The notes beneath the pieces are model-generated. The model was not told where the DNA came from, did not search any database, and saw nothing but the letters and a program-made list of their open reading frames with translations. Both the position numbers and the translations under genes were made by a program. Positions 14,859-25,070 of a stretch of 64,000 nt of DNA are shown piece after piece. How positions within the stretch are numbered: the first letter of the stretch is position 1; each line of letters starts with the position of its first letter. This DNA comes from Struthio camelus. Taxonomy: Eukaryota > Chordata > Aves > Struthioniformes > Struthionidae. The DNA lies in the NCBI RefSeq assembly GCF_040807025.1, contig NC_090982.1:52373112-52437111 (forward strand), written 5' to 3'.

Positions 14859-14920
14859 ATGGTCATGCAAGAAAATCAGGAAGTCCCGAAACCCTGGTGT
14901 CCTGTGATTTCATTAGTGAG
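14859..14920 (+). CDS. possible plus-strand first coding exon (weak)
   Basis: An ATG in a strong start context (AAAGATGG) opens a frame reading MVMQENQEVPKPWCPVISLV, then AG and a consensus donor GTAAGT at 14921. About 50 bases upstream is a GC-richer stretch with CGCCTGCGCAGTGACG, which resembles an NRF-1-type promoter motif. I could not find a downstream plus-strand exon in phase 2 to join it. It lies inside the intron of the minus-strand model, so it would be a nested gene or antisense transcript. Chance occurrence is quite possible. Confidence 0.15.
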
Positions 14921-14991
14921 GTAAGTGGTGGCAATCTATTACCTAATTGTATGTTTCAACCCTTTTTCCACAATTAGGCTGAATGAATTGC

Positions 14992-15012
14992 TTTTTTTTT
15001 TTTTTTTTTTTT
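14992..15012. repeat. poly(T) run
   Basis: Twenty-one consecutive T in otherwise unremarkable sequence. Confidence 0.95.
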
Positions 15013-16081
15013 GGAAATGAATTAAACTAAAATGCATTAGAGCTGTCACTCTATCAAACTATCCTTACAGAAGGAGTGTAAAAGATCCTTCAATACCTTT
15101 AATTCTGCAGTCCTTTACATTTGTGTACATGACACCTGAAACATCACATTAGATTGAGCAGATCCACTTTGCATGGCCATCCGTACACTCGCTTGCTAAT
15201 TCTTTCTCAGTTCTCACTTTGCTGAAAATCAATTGCACTGTTGATGAAAATTCCCGTAGAACATACTCTAGTTTTGTTTAAGCCGTAATTTCTTCAAACG
15301 TTTCTAGAGAAACGCATCTTCATTTCACACGCAGCATAAACACAGAAAGCACATAAGGCCTTTTCCTTTTATGCCTAGACTTTCTTCATTTATAAAGCAA
15401 AATACCAGGTTTTGAAGAAAAGGAAAAAGAGACGGCACTTGTAATGTTTCCTTCATTATTACACAGTGATGTAAGTTATCTCAAGGAAAGTTTAATACAT
15501 TTGCGATTACTTGCACTTTTTGTCTACTGTATTTAAACACGAGTTGATTTTACTTGCGTTAGTAACAAAAGATGCTCAAAAATAGCTCTACTTACAAAAT
15601 TATAATTGCTTAGTGCCTTTTCTGATATTTTTATCTTAATAAGGAGTTTATACTTGCACAATAAATTCTGTTTATCTACCCTTCTTGCCAGACATTTTGA
15701 GTCCTTTCACATCTGGTGTTTCTCTTAGTTCTCCTCCTCCTCCTCCTTTTTCTTCTATTCCAGGAAGTTTTTTGTTTTTCTTGTTTGAAGTAAAAAAATC
15801 TTTACAGTACACCCTCCACCACCAAAAACAAAAAAAAAGAAAGAGATGAACAATTCCAGAACGAATTAAGAGGGCCCTGAATTATACATATTTTAAACTT
15901 TTGAGAACGTTCCGGGGAAGGAACAGACTACCAATTCTTTTGTAGCCATCAATATAAAAACAAGCTTTATTATTTACTGCTGTATTTCTCTTTCATTGCC
16001 TCTTCTCAAAACTTCTTTGCCCATCATCGCTGCAACTAATATTTATTCCTTGCTTCCCCAAAACATCTCCTAAGCACATAT

Positions 16082-16122
16082 TATTATTATATTATTACTA
16101 TACATTATTATTATATTACATT
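16082..16122. repeat. ATT/TAT low-complexity patch
   Basis: Imperfect repeats of TTA/ATT over about 40 bases. Confidence 0.8.
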
Positions 16123-16448
16123 TCTAAATACAATCTTGGAGGCACAAGGCATTTCCAACCCTTAGCTTTCAGGTCTAGTCTGTATTTCCGCAGCGGTGGA
16201 CCACTCCGAGCGCAACGATTCACAAACGCTGAGGCAGGATCTGCCCGTGCTGCTCGCTTCCCCTCACAGCCTTGCTCCTCTCTGAAGGCTGCAGCCAGGC
16301 AGAGGATTGGTGCAAGTGGCTCCCTGCTGCAACAGCCCCACTGCTCCCTGCATGAGCCTAGCTCCTTTCTGGCTACTGACAGTGTTTCTTTTAAGAAACA
16401 CAGAGTATGCATCCATTAATGCACCGCTCCCTTGTCAGCCAAATTTAC

Positions 16449-16493
16449 CTGAAATTCTCTACTTTTAACTCATTATCCCATCTTCTCCCAGCT
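16449..16493 (-). CDS. possible optional exon of minus-strand gene model (weak)
   Basis: This 45-base minus-strand block has the acceptor TTGTTGCTTCTAAG and donor CAG|GTAAAT. One frame is open and enters and leaves in phase 2, so it could be inserted between the exons at 17375-17482 and 3977-4061 without a frame change. It would add AGRRWDNELKVENF plus joined arginines. The acceptor ends in AAG, which is weaker than CAG. A symmetric block of this size can arise by chance. Confidence 0.2.
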
Positions 16494-17374
16494 CTTAGAA
16501 GCAACAACGGCCATAAATGATAGAAGCAGAGGAGAAAACACAGGTGGAAGCATAGCTAGCAATTACTGATACGAAGGGAGGCATGTATCATAGCTCAGGA
16601 AGCTTTGCTACCTCTCTTTGGAGAACAGCTCTACCTCAGCGAATCTCAACTAGTTTGCCAGAAAGGCAGCTATAATTAGTATTTCCAGGGGATGGTCAGT
16701 TTAACCAGGCTGCAGCCATCAATGCACCCATTAACGCCACTGCTCCAACCGGCAGGGCGGAAGCCCTGAGAAGGCAGACTTGCAGCCCTGTCGTGCCAAC
16801 AGAGAGAACATGCGCCTTTCCACTCAGGGTGCATCCATGTCCGACACGACCTGGAGCTGCTGGGTAACGAGGATTTGAAGAAGGTTCTCAGATTAGAAAT
16901 CCTCCTGCACAACCTTACCTCTTGACCAAAAACGCAACAGGGGAAAAAGGGAAGCTGAAGCAGCGTGTCATGAAGTGACTATCTTTACCGCAGATTCAAA
17001 AAGCTATTAACCAAATTCCTAAGTGGTGAATAAATTCAGTGAGATTACCTACATTATTTGAAACAAGGCCTATAAGAAGTGCCTCCATTCAGAAGAGTTA
17101 GCCAGCAAAGCAAGAGACAACTCTGATTCAAGGGTTCAGGTTCAAGCCCTGATTCAGGGCTGAGAGAAGGGAATAAAGCGCAGTCTGGAGAAGACTTGCA
17201 TGGGTTGGGATCCAAGGCTCTGAGCTGCCTTAAAGGGTAGAGATGAGCCTGTGCGGAAGGAAAGGAAATGAGGAGTCACAGGGGCTCACTGGGGATATTC
17301 GAAACATATGGAACTAGTATACTGAGACTACTTGGCCTGCTTGGTAACGCAGTTATAGCTAGTTTTGTGCTTAC

Positions 17375-17482
17375 CTGAAGTTTGCTGAGGAGTCAGCGTA
17401 CGAGATCTCCTGCAAGGATTCTATGCGCACATAAGGGCTCTCACTGAAAACTTTTGCAGAAGAACCATTTACGTTGCTTCTC
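17375..17482 (-). CDS. candidate internal coding exon (exon 2 of minus-strand gene model)
   Basis: This is a 108-base minus-strand block with textbook borders: a pyrimidine-rich acceptor TTTGCTCTTTCAG and donor CAG|GTAAGC. It enters and leaves in phase 2. Only one frame is open, and it includes RSNVNGSSAKVFSESPYVRI followed by ESLQEISYADSSANF. The first base completes the AG left by the ATG-containing exon at 19442. The leaving AG is completed by the exon at 3977-4061. The peptide is polar and serine-rich with no signal peptide or membrane segment. I do not recognise a family. This is the strongest single exon call in the window. Confidence 0.6.
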
Positions 17483-17938
17483 CTGAAAGAGCAAATATTT
17501 TACCAAAATAAATACCACTGGATAATACGTAACACTTCTGAAGATGTAGCATGACGAAACAGTGATTTTCCTACTAAATGTCAATAAAGCATGAAACAGT
17601 AAGATCTTAATCCTGTTTTAAGTGAAAATGTTAGTGCAATTTTAACTAAGAGGCTGCTTTAATAATAAAGATTAAAAAACAAAAATTGCTTAATTTTTTC
17701 TACAGTGGATGCATGCACTTAGATTTATTTCGACTGAAAAGAAAATGCTCAATGCATACATGTCCTACGAGTTGCTAGAATGCAAAAAATAAAAAAAAAC
17801 AGAAAAACACAAAAACAAAAAAAAACCCCAAAGGACAACGGCATTCTTTCCCAAGCAGGATAGTGTTAAATGTGTTTCTTTTGCAGGGAGACCATTTGGC
17901 AGAGTATTTGATTATCCTATTTACTAATTAGTTTGCAG

Positions 17939-18004
17939 GAAGATTATGCTGTACGTAAAACAGACCGATCTAGCTGCTATTATAATTGCAGAGAGGAATT
18001 AAAG
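17939..18004 (+). other. exon-like block, plus strand (weak)
   Basis: A 66-base block lies between an acceptor-like ...TTAGTTTGCAG and donor AAG|GTAAGA, open in one frame (EDYAVRKTDRSSCYYNCREE, then LK) and in phase 0 on both sides. It does not join the weak plus-strand block at 14859-14920, which leaves in phase 2 and would meet a stop here. A 22-codon open frame is common by chance. Confidence 0.15.
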
Positions 18005-19343
18005 GTAAGAAAATTACACTTATTTTTCAGTGAAGTACACGCTAACTAAAATCCCCGGAACTCCAGAAAACACTATTGCAAACTACAGAACGTTATACAA
18101 GCTCTTACCTACTTACTCAGAAAATTATGTCACTATGTCATTAAAAAGGCTATTTATATTCATACGTCAGACCATGGCCTTGGCCTCTCTATAACCAGCA
18201 GCGCATGTTTAAGATGAAGAGCACCGTTTCAATTACAGTTGAAAACGGAAAAATAAGAAATAAAGTCAAATTAATTCACAATTAAGCTTCAGATTTCTTT
18301 TCCATCAATTTTGTATACCTTGTTTTCCAATAGTCTCCTACAGAGGAAAACGCACATGAGAATGAAGTCTTCAGGAAGCAAAGGAAGGGAAATGAGAAAA
18401 TAATGAAATGATAAAAAAATTTGTCTCATAACTCTAAGATGCAGAATTGTCACCGTTTGACACAGTGACATTATTAAAGCTATTATCGTTAAACGTCCAC
18501 AAGAGAAGAGCACAGCAGAAGACTGTTCTCGTCAACGCTGTTCTTCCTCAGTGACAGTCTGCAGCTTCTAAGGACGCAGCTGTTCAAATACTTTCCCAAT
18601 TTAGTACGCATACTAGTTTTACAGATGTAACACGGTTCTCACAGTGACCTTTATGGAACAGCAACAACAAGCTCCTCCAGAGGCCTTTCCCAAATCGTTA
18701 TAAAACAGATCAGCAAATCTTGGAGGGGGGAAGTTACTATGTTCTAAAACTCTGGACAGATTTGTTTCAATTATTTAATTTTACATTTGGAATTGAAAAC
18801 GGCTGAACTGAAAGCAATGAACCAAGTTCATTTCAATAACAGTAGAGATTTAACTGAATCCGTTTAAAACTCCAAAGCACCGAAAGGTACGCCGAGCTAC
18901 GCTGCCAAAGTATTGCTGAAGCTTTCGAGTGGCGAGCGTCCCGCTGGAAGAGCCCAAGCGCGCCAATGCTGCGCGTACCAAGGGCTCAGAGCCAAACAGC
19001 TACAATTTGCAAGGATTTCAGAAGCTGAAAGCCCAAAACTGCAGTCCTCAACCCCCTCGTTGTGCTGCTGTCTAAATTCGGGAAACACTTGCGGTTTTTA
19101 ACGCTAGAGCTCTCCACACGTGTGATCCAGGGGCAGCACCGGGGCTGCCTCTGCCCAGCCGGCGCTCCTGGAGCAAGGTGCTGCTCCTGCCGCAGGCCGG
19201 GCCAGCTTCCTCTCCGGCAGGGGCTCCTCACAAAATAGCCTTTCAAACATCAAATGGGGTGTCCCCACACACACGTATACGCAGTCTGCTGCAAGAATCA
19301 ACAACTCACTGAAGTCAGCAATTAACACAGATTTATTTTAATT

Positions 19344-19365
19344 AAAAAAAAAAAAAAAAAAAAAA
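19344..19365. repeat. poly(A) run
   Basis: Twenty-two consecutive A inside the CpG-rich patch. Confidence 0.95.
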
Positions 19366-19441
19366 GGGAACGCGCTTGGATCTAGGATTGTTACGCGGCA
19401 ACGGGTTCTGACTACCGCTCGCACAGGCAGGAACGGCTTAC

Positions 19442-19449
19442 CTTCGCAT
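19442..19449 (-). CDS. candidate start codon segment of minus-strand gene model (exon 1 coding end)
   Basis: On the minus strand the CpG-rich patch ends with GGCAGTAATGCGAAG followed by donor GTAAGC. The ATG therefore contributes ATG-CGA-AG (Met-Arg and two bases) before the first intron, and the exon at 17375-17482 supplies the third base. The predicted protein starts MRRSNVNGSSAKVFSESPYV. The start context is moderate (G at -3, C at +4). The 5' untranslated part would extend toward about 19640. The same frame stays open upstream for more than 60 codons in GC-rich sequence, so an upstream start, or an acceptor near 19610 making this an internal exon, cannot be excluded. Confidence 0.5.
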
Positions 19450-20634
19450 TACTGCCTGCGGATATCCTAACTCCCAGCCACTCACGCCTCCCCTGCTAGG
19501 GATTCCCCCGCTCCCGCCGGGCGCAGCCCGGGCCTCGCTGGCTCGGCACCGCTGGGGAAGCGGGGAGGTAGCTCCGGGCAGAAGACGGCCAAGTTTCCCA
19601 GCGTAGGTCAGGTGCTGACAGAGGAAACAGCGTCAGCAGATTTGCTTCTGCACGTTCCCAGCCCTCTTCCTTCCCCCAGCTGGAGGTTTTTACCTCCTCA
19701 GTTATGCAAATACTGAATCATTTGCTTACGCCGCCAGGTTTTAAGAGTGGAGGAACAATAATATTTGTTTTCTGGTTCTGTTCTCCTGAATCGGTTGCAA
19801 TTGTGCTTACAAAGCAGAACTGGATCCAACACAAAGTACGACCCAATGCAAAGCTCATCTGTACAACTGGGATTACACAGTTCAACTTTTCTCCTAATAC
19901 CTTTTTCTACTCTGCTTTTCTATTCTTCATTCTTATATTAAAAATTCACTAACCAAACCAAATATGAATCAATAACCAACCAAGAGGCGAAGATAAGGTA
20001 TGATCATTCTCCCTTTTTATAAAAATAACTTCCAATTAGCTTTACCCCACTTAGTTTATGTACTGATCTCAAATCTCACCTTCCAAAGGCGTAATGGTTT
20101 GCCACACTGTGAAGTAAGGAAGATTTTAAAAGTCGCAAATATCACAAATCTATTTAAAAATTTACAGAGGAAAAGCCTACTAGTGGCTCCAACGCTAACT
20201 CAAAGTATGTTCCACCTGTACTACGAAGCTTATTAAAAATTAATCTTTCTTAGATCTGGTGATCCACATTAGAATTAATTACCCTCTGTGAAATGCATGC
20301 TAATGTTTGAAATGCAATCCAAATGTGGTTATTTCAAATCCAGAACACTCACACTGAGAATATATAAATTACAAAAAAAAAAATATTTCAAATGCAAATA
20401 TTTGGGATAGGAATCAGAATTTTTCAATTGGTTTACTCAGCATGTAATTAAAACGTAAAGCAGGAGAAACAGTCTGCAGAACACGCATACTTCCATAACA
20501 AAAACACTGCTGTATTTTTTCTTTACGAGGCAGCAAAAGAAATAAACTAATACCTGCATGACAAATTTGTACAAGTCTGTAAAACAAACAAGCTGTCCAG
20601 CACGCTGGAGAATGCCGTGGCTATTGCCTTCCAG

Positions 20635-20713
20635 GAGAGCGGAAGCACCCTTTCCAGCTGCGCTATCCCTGCTTCCTCTACCCACGTGCCACACTGCTGA
20701 CTGCAGGCTGAAG
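20635..20713 (+). other. exon-like block, plus strand (weak)
   Basis: A GC-rich 79-base block has acceptor GGCTATTGCCTTCCAG and donor AAG|GTAAGC. One frame is open after the first base and reads 26 codons starting RAEAPFPAALSLLPLPTCHT. It could be a non-coding exon of a transcript diverging from the CpG-rich patch. No partner exon was found. Confidence 0.2.
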
Positions 20714-20796
20714 GTAAGCGCAGTGGTCCTAACCTGAAGCGTACTGTACATTGAGGAGCTGGTGATCCACACGTCCGTTGACCTGAGTAGGCGCAG

Positions 20797-20853
20797 CTGT
20801 GCTGTGCTGCACTGCACGTTTTACTTGGCCCTCAGGACTGTGCTGTGCTGCAC
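20797..20853. repeat. direct repeat CTGTGCTGTGCTGCAC, two copies
   Basis: The 16-base word occurs at 20797-20812 and 20838-20853 (41-bp spacing). The intervening sequence is not repeated. Confidence 0.9.
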
Positions 20854-21849
20854 GTATCCCTCGCGTAGGATGAACTTAGCTGGCCGACCATAAAGAGCGA
20901 GCCCACTCCTGCGTGGCTGTGGGCGTTCTCTGGCTCAAGCCAGGCATTAACATGCCGATCTGTCGGACTGGCTTCATCTTCACTGTAACGCTTTAGCAGC
21001 GATCTGAAATGCACATATTGTCTTTTTCAGAAAGTGCTGTTCTGAATATAGGTATTTTTATATCTTCCTCTTTCAGATAAGACATTTTATTTGGGCAATT
21101 TTAAATCCCCAGACTGAAGGAGGCTCCATTCCTAACTTTTTTCCCCCCCCTGTAAAATACACTTTCTGCTCTTGCCTGTACTTCATTGAGATCTTTGCTG
21201 ACTTCTTTTAAATCTCTTCACTGAATTATTTCTGAGGAGTTTGTAGTTTAATTATCATCCAAATTTTATTTTATTGAGATGATTTCAGGATGTGGTCTTG
21301 CTCAAAAATTAATTTCTGCATCCTCTTTTGAAATCATGGCATTTCTTTCAGTACAGTGCAATCTGAATTGGGAGGCTTCAGCATAAGGTTCTGAACAAAA
21401 TTTTGAAACAAGCCTTATGCATTCAAAGAGACTTCCGCTATTGCTTACAGTAACCATATTAAACTTTTCTTTCGTGCTGTGGAAGGGAAAAAGCTGGATC
21501 CAAACAACTTGTTTTGATAAGCTCCTTTAGCGTAACAAAACTTACCACATGTAATACTTCACTGTGCTTGGGAACTAGGACGACTTTTTTTTTTTTTTTC
21601 CCCTTCCCAAGGAGGTCAAGGTCAATTCATCCGTTATGGATGTGATTGCTAGCAGACAGTTTTGCCACTACGAATTCGTACATCTGCAGGGCTTTGAATT
21701 ATTCTCAAGAAAACTGTCGTGTTCAGAGTAAAGAGGTATACTGACAAATACTTCCCTTTTTTTTTTTTCTCCAAAGTATGCTGCTACCATGCACAGACCT
21801 CAGACACAAGAGAGAAGAGAAAAAAAAGACAGAGCTTTCTAAAACTTAC

Positions 21850-21889
21850 TGCTTTTCCCTTGGCTCCACAATGAGATTCACAAGCCCAC
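21850..21889 (-). other. exon-like block, minus strand (weak)
   Basis: A 40-base block has a good acceptor (TTATTAAACCTGCTTTAAATTCAG) and donor GCA|GTAAGT. One open frame reads GLVNLIVEPREK, entering in phase 1 and leaving in phase 2. Leaving in phase 2 makes it compatible with the exon at 17375-17482, so it could be an upstream alternative exon that skips the CpG-rich first exon. Very short, hence weak. Confidence 0.2.
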
Positions 21890-24071
21890 CTGAATTTAAA
21901 GCAGGTTTAATAAATATGTGAGATAAAGGAAAAGTCCCATTTATAACAATAAGTCTGGCTTATGGCACAATCGATCTATGAAATTATAGCTCTGAACTAT
22001 TCAACAACAAACGAAGCAGCAGCTACGTGATATTCTACATGGAGAACAGCTGTAATTCAGCATTACTATGTAAAGAGAAAACCATGTCCAAAATGTCTAA
22101 CCGTTCCCCATAAATTGGGCACATTCAAGAGTTTAATAATCCTTGCATAAAGAAACTAGGAAGTGTCTCAAGACAAAGTATAACATGAAAGCATGAATCT
22201 ATTTCCTGTAATCTGCAGGAACCCAAACGCATATTAGGTCCAAATGACCTAAAACTGTCAAGACTTCTTTGTTAAGAATAAGTACTACACTGGCTTTTCA
22301 CAAAGAAAATGTACTTCTTATACACGTCACTGTCAGTCATTACTGCTGCCCACGGCAGAATTTCTTACAACGAGCAACCATGAAGTAAAGCGTAAGGGCA
22401 GAGACTTCACGCAGTTAGGCCTAACTGAGCACCTTTCCACAACCTTGAAATATGAAAATCATTCCCTAAAGAAGATGCGTTAGGCCATTGACCCCCTCTT
22501 TGTTAAGAAAAAGAACAAAAGAATCAAGCATAATGGAATAAATAACAAAATAAGGCTCAGAAGTGAAACTTTAAAAAAAAAAAAAACAACAGTTTCATTC
22601 TAATCTGTAAAGAGAACGACTGCAGGAGGTTTCACAACTAAACTGGTTCAGAACATTCTGAGCTTTTTCCTGGTGAAGTTGAGTAACATGCTGCTAAACA
22701 GCCATGAAAGTAAATCCTGTTTGTGGTCCGGAGTCAAATTATTTTACTCCCTCTAAATCTAAGGTATTTTTCAAAAACTAAACATTTTTTCCCTGCATAG
22801 CAAACATTCTTTTTACTGGAAGGGCTGATATATAATACGTTATATTTTTCAATGTAAAATTTAAGTATGCAAAAGATACAGCTCAGGCCTAGAAGCAATA
22901 GATGTATTAGCTGTAATGGATGTAACAACAAGCACATTAGCACCCTTTTTGTTGACAATTCCCGCGTTTCAATACTTAGAAAGGTGCTCTACACCAGAAT
23001 ATTGATGTAGCATAAGCTCAGGATATTTTATGTATACCATAGTTAAACACAAATATCTCCAAGTATATATAACTATATTCTAACAGTTTATATGAAAATA
23101 TGGCTGTCCAGACAGACCAATTTGTCTAGTAAAATTAATCTACTTTACCACATAAGTGCAACAGTGTGCCAGCATCACTGGTAACAGTAGTATTTCAAGT
23201 TCTTTTAGAGAGAACAGTTTTGGCCCCTGAACACTCAGTGTGTTTCCAAAACACCTGGACTAGAAACGTCGTTCATACTTTAATTGCACTGTACTCCAAT
23301 GCAGAGCCAGTATTTTATAACCTCAGCTCATGACATCCTGCCTTATCTACCACTTGAAAGAGTGATGAGTGCAAATCACAATGCCCTTTAGTGACACTAG
23401 TCATGAAATCTTTTGCTCCTAGAACCGAGACAGTAATACCATGACAGGAGTTAAAAATACAAATTACATGGTATTATACAGCCACTCCAAATCCATAATG
23501 AGTTTTTTTTTAAATAAGAAAAGAATATTTCTGAACAATCCCCCTACAGAAAATATAAGTGCCCATTTTTGTAATAAAATATATATGCATGTATGCATGT
23601 CTACCTATATCTATGCATACATATATACATGCAAAAATAATTTCTCTCATAAAATCAGTCTCCAAGGATCTTACTGATCAGTTCCTCATTCAGTCAGAGT
23701 AGCAACTGGGAACTAGAATTTTACTCCTTGCGGTAGATGAGACTATGAATTTAAAGTATTTTCACTTGTTAAGCCTTTACAAAGCTTAAATTTCATATTT
23801 GAGAACTAAAACTCAAAAGTGTGATGGATATGTTAATGGCCCATTTAAACGTCAGAATAAAAACCTATTTTCTACTCTTGGTTAAGAGTATTTACAACTC
23901 TGAAGACTTGAATAAAGCCAATTCAGACAAAAGTTCAACCCCTGCTTTGCATTTATGCTTACAGACACACTTCGCTGAAAAGAATCTTTTCATCAGTCAT
24001 ACATGTTTTATGGGTACATGACAAATAATCCAAGTTCAGGTTTTCTTTGGAGATATTCTTTCTTTTGCTTT

Positions 24072-24085
24072 GGGGGGGGGGGGGG
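24072..24085. repeat. poly(G) run
   Basis: Fourteen consecutive G followed by a T-rich run. Confidence 0.95.
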
Positions 24086-24663
24086 CTTTTTTATTTTATT
24101 TTTTTAAGTTCAGATCAACCTTTCAGCCTCCTAAACAGAGAGGGAGTTGGTGTTACCTAAAAACAAGTCAGTAAACATAATAAAACCACTTTAGTAATTT
24201 ACAATTGAATTATGTTGTGGTTTTATTACACACGCACATGCATCTACAAATGAACTCAAGCACGAAAATGGCACCTACATAATAAACTAGAGATGCAGAA
24301 AACAAATCTATAGTGTGCTTATGCAACCTGTTATGTCTACAACTGCACTGTTTCCTCTTAGCTCATTTCTGAAACCTCTTTTTTAAACTCCATGAAATCT
24401 TTGAGCATCTTCAAAAGCTTAAAGTTTTTAAAAAATAAAAACAATTCACCAAAAGAAATTAAGTTAATTTTCTGCAGCATCTTGCGGTCAAACTGTTCAT
24501 GACTCAGGCCTGTGAACTGCATTCCAGACATTGGAATATAACTTAAAGTCTAGTTTTTTTCCTCACGGCTTCCCAGAGCTAGTTTTGTACTACAGAAAAA
24601 AGAAGCTTTGTTTTTCCAGTTAGAATATATTTGTTTCTAAACCACTCTTGTTCACCACCACGC

Positions 24664-25070
24664 AAAAAGGGACCTTGAGATGTCATTTAGTCCATTTCTT
24701 AGCCCTAAAGCAGGAGCAACCATACCTCTAGACATTTCTGACAACTGCATTTCTAGACTTCTAGAAATGACAGCTATAAAATCCTACTGAGCAGTCTTGC
24801 CCATTGCTTCATTATCCTTGCAATTAGAACATTCTTCCTAATATGTAATCTAAACCTTTTGGATGCAGTTTAGGCCCATTACATGTTTTACCAGATGCTG
24901 TCCATGTAGGGAACGGAAGTCTTTCTCTTTGCAGCACCTTTTTTATGTTTAAAAACGTATCATGTTTCTAATTACTCTGAGCTTCCCTGTGCTCTTTTTT
25001 TGACACTAAACAATTGCAGCTCATTCAGTTTTAACTAGCAGATCAAGTTTTCTAGATCTCTGATCACATT
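24664..25070 (-). mobile_element. ancient CR1-like LINE 3' fragment, strongly decayed
   Basis: Read on the plus strand, this is the reverse complement of the 3' region of an old CR1-type LINE. Recognisable phrases are GGACCTTGAGATGTCATTTA, AAGCAGGAGCAACCATACCT, TTCTTCCTAATATGTAATCT and GTTTAGGCCCATTACATG, in the order expected of ancient sauropsid CR1. Divergence is heavy and there are internal deletions. Homology fades near 25070, before the reverse-transcriptase domain. It is much older than the other CR1 copies in the window. Subfamily not assigned. Confidence 0.7.

Larger units (their letters stand above)
4062..17374 (-). other. putative large intron, no confident gene seen
   Basis: About 13 kb of AT-rich sequence between two candidate exons of the minus-strand model. 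It holds homopolymer runs, a CA/AT-rich patch near 8385-8430, a 33-bp tandem duplication at 12371-12436 and an ATT-rich patch near 16080-16122. It also has isolated splice-like signals (a donor at 9784 on the minus strand, a donor at 14921 on the plus strand). No transposon is recognised. Confidence 0.35.
17483..19441 (-). other. putative first intron
   Basis: Sequence between candidate exons 2 and 1. It holds A-rich low-complexity near 17786-17828 and becomes CpG-rich from about 18885. A plus-strand exon-like block (17939-18004) lies inside it. No transposon is seen. Confidence 0.4.
18885..19640 (-). promoter_or_regulatory. CpG-rich patch, likely promoter region
   Basis: CpG dinucleotides are scarce in most of the window but cluster here. 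They are densest at about 19370-19640 and reach down to about 18890, with GC-rich stretches such as CCGCCGGGCGCAGCCCGGGC. The patch surrounds the ATG-containing exon of the minus-strand gene model. In vertebrates this pattern usually marks a promoter. No TATA box is obvious, so the start is probably dispersed. Direction is inferred from the minus-strand donor at 19441. Confidence 0.55.
19641..24663. other. region upstream of the gene model, no confident gene
   Basis: AT-rich sequence holding a GC-richer patch at about 20590-20990 and two exon-like blocks (20635-20713 plus, 21850-21889 minus). It also has homopolymer runs, including 14 G at 24072-24085, and an AT/GCAT-rich patch at 23580-23632. 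No recognisable transposon or RNA gene. Confidence 0.4.

Noticed and set aside
16676..16990. Minus-strand open frame of 78 codons and a nearby donor GTAAGG
   Set aside because: Acceptor choice is arbitrary and the peptide is unlike a conserved domain. Several equally poor exon models fit.
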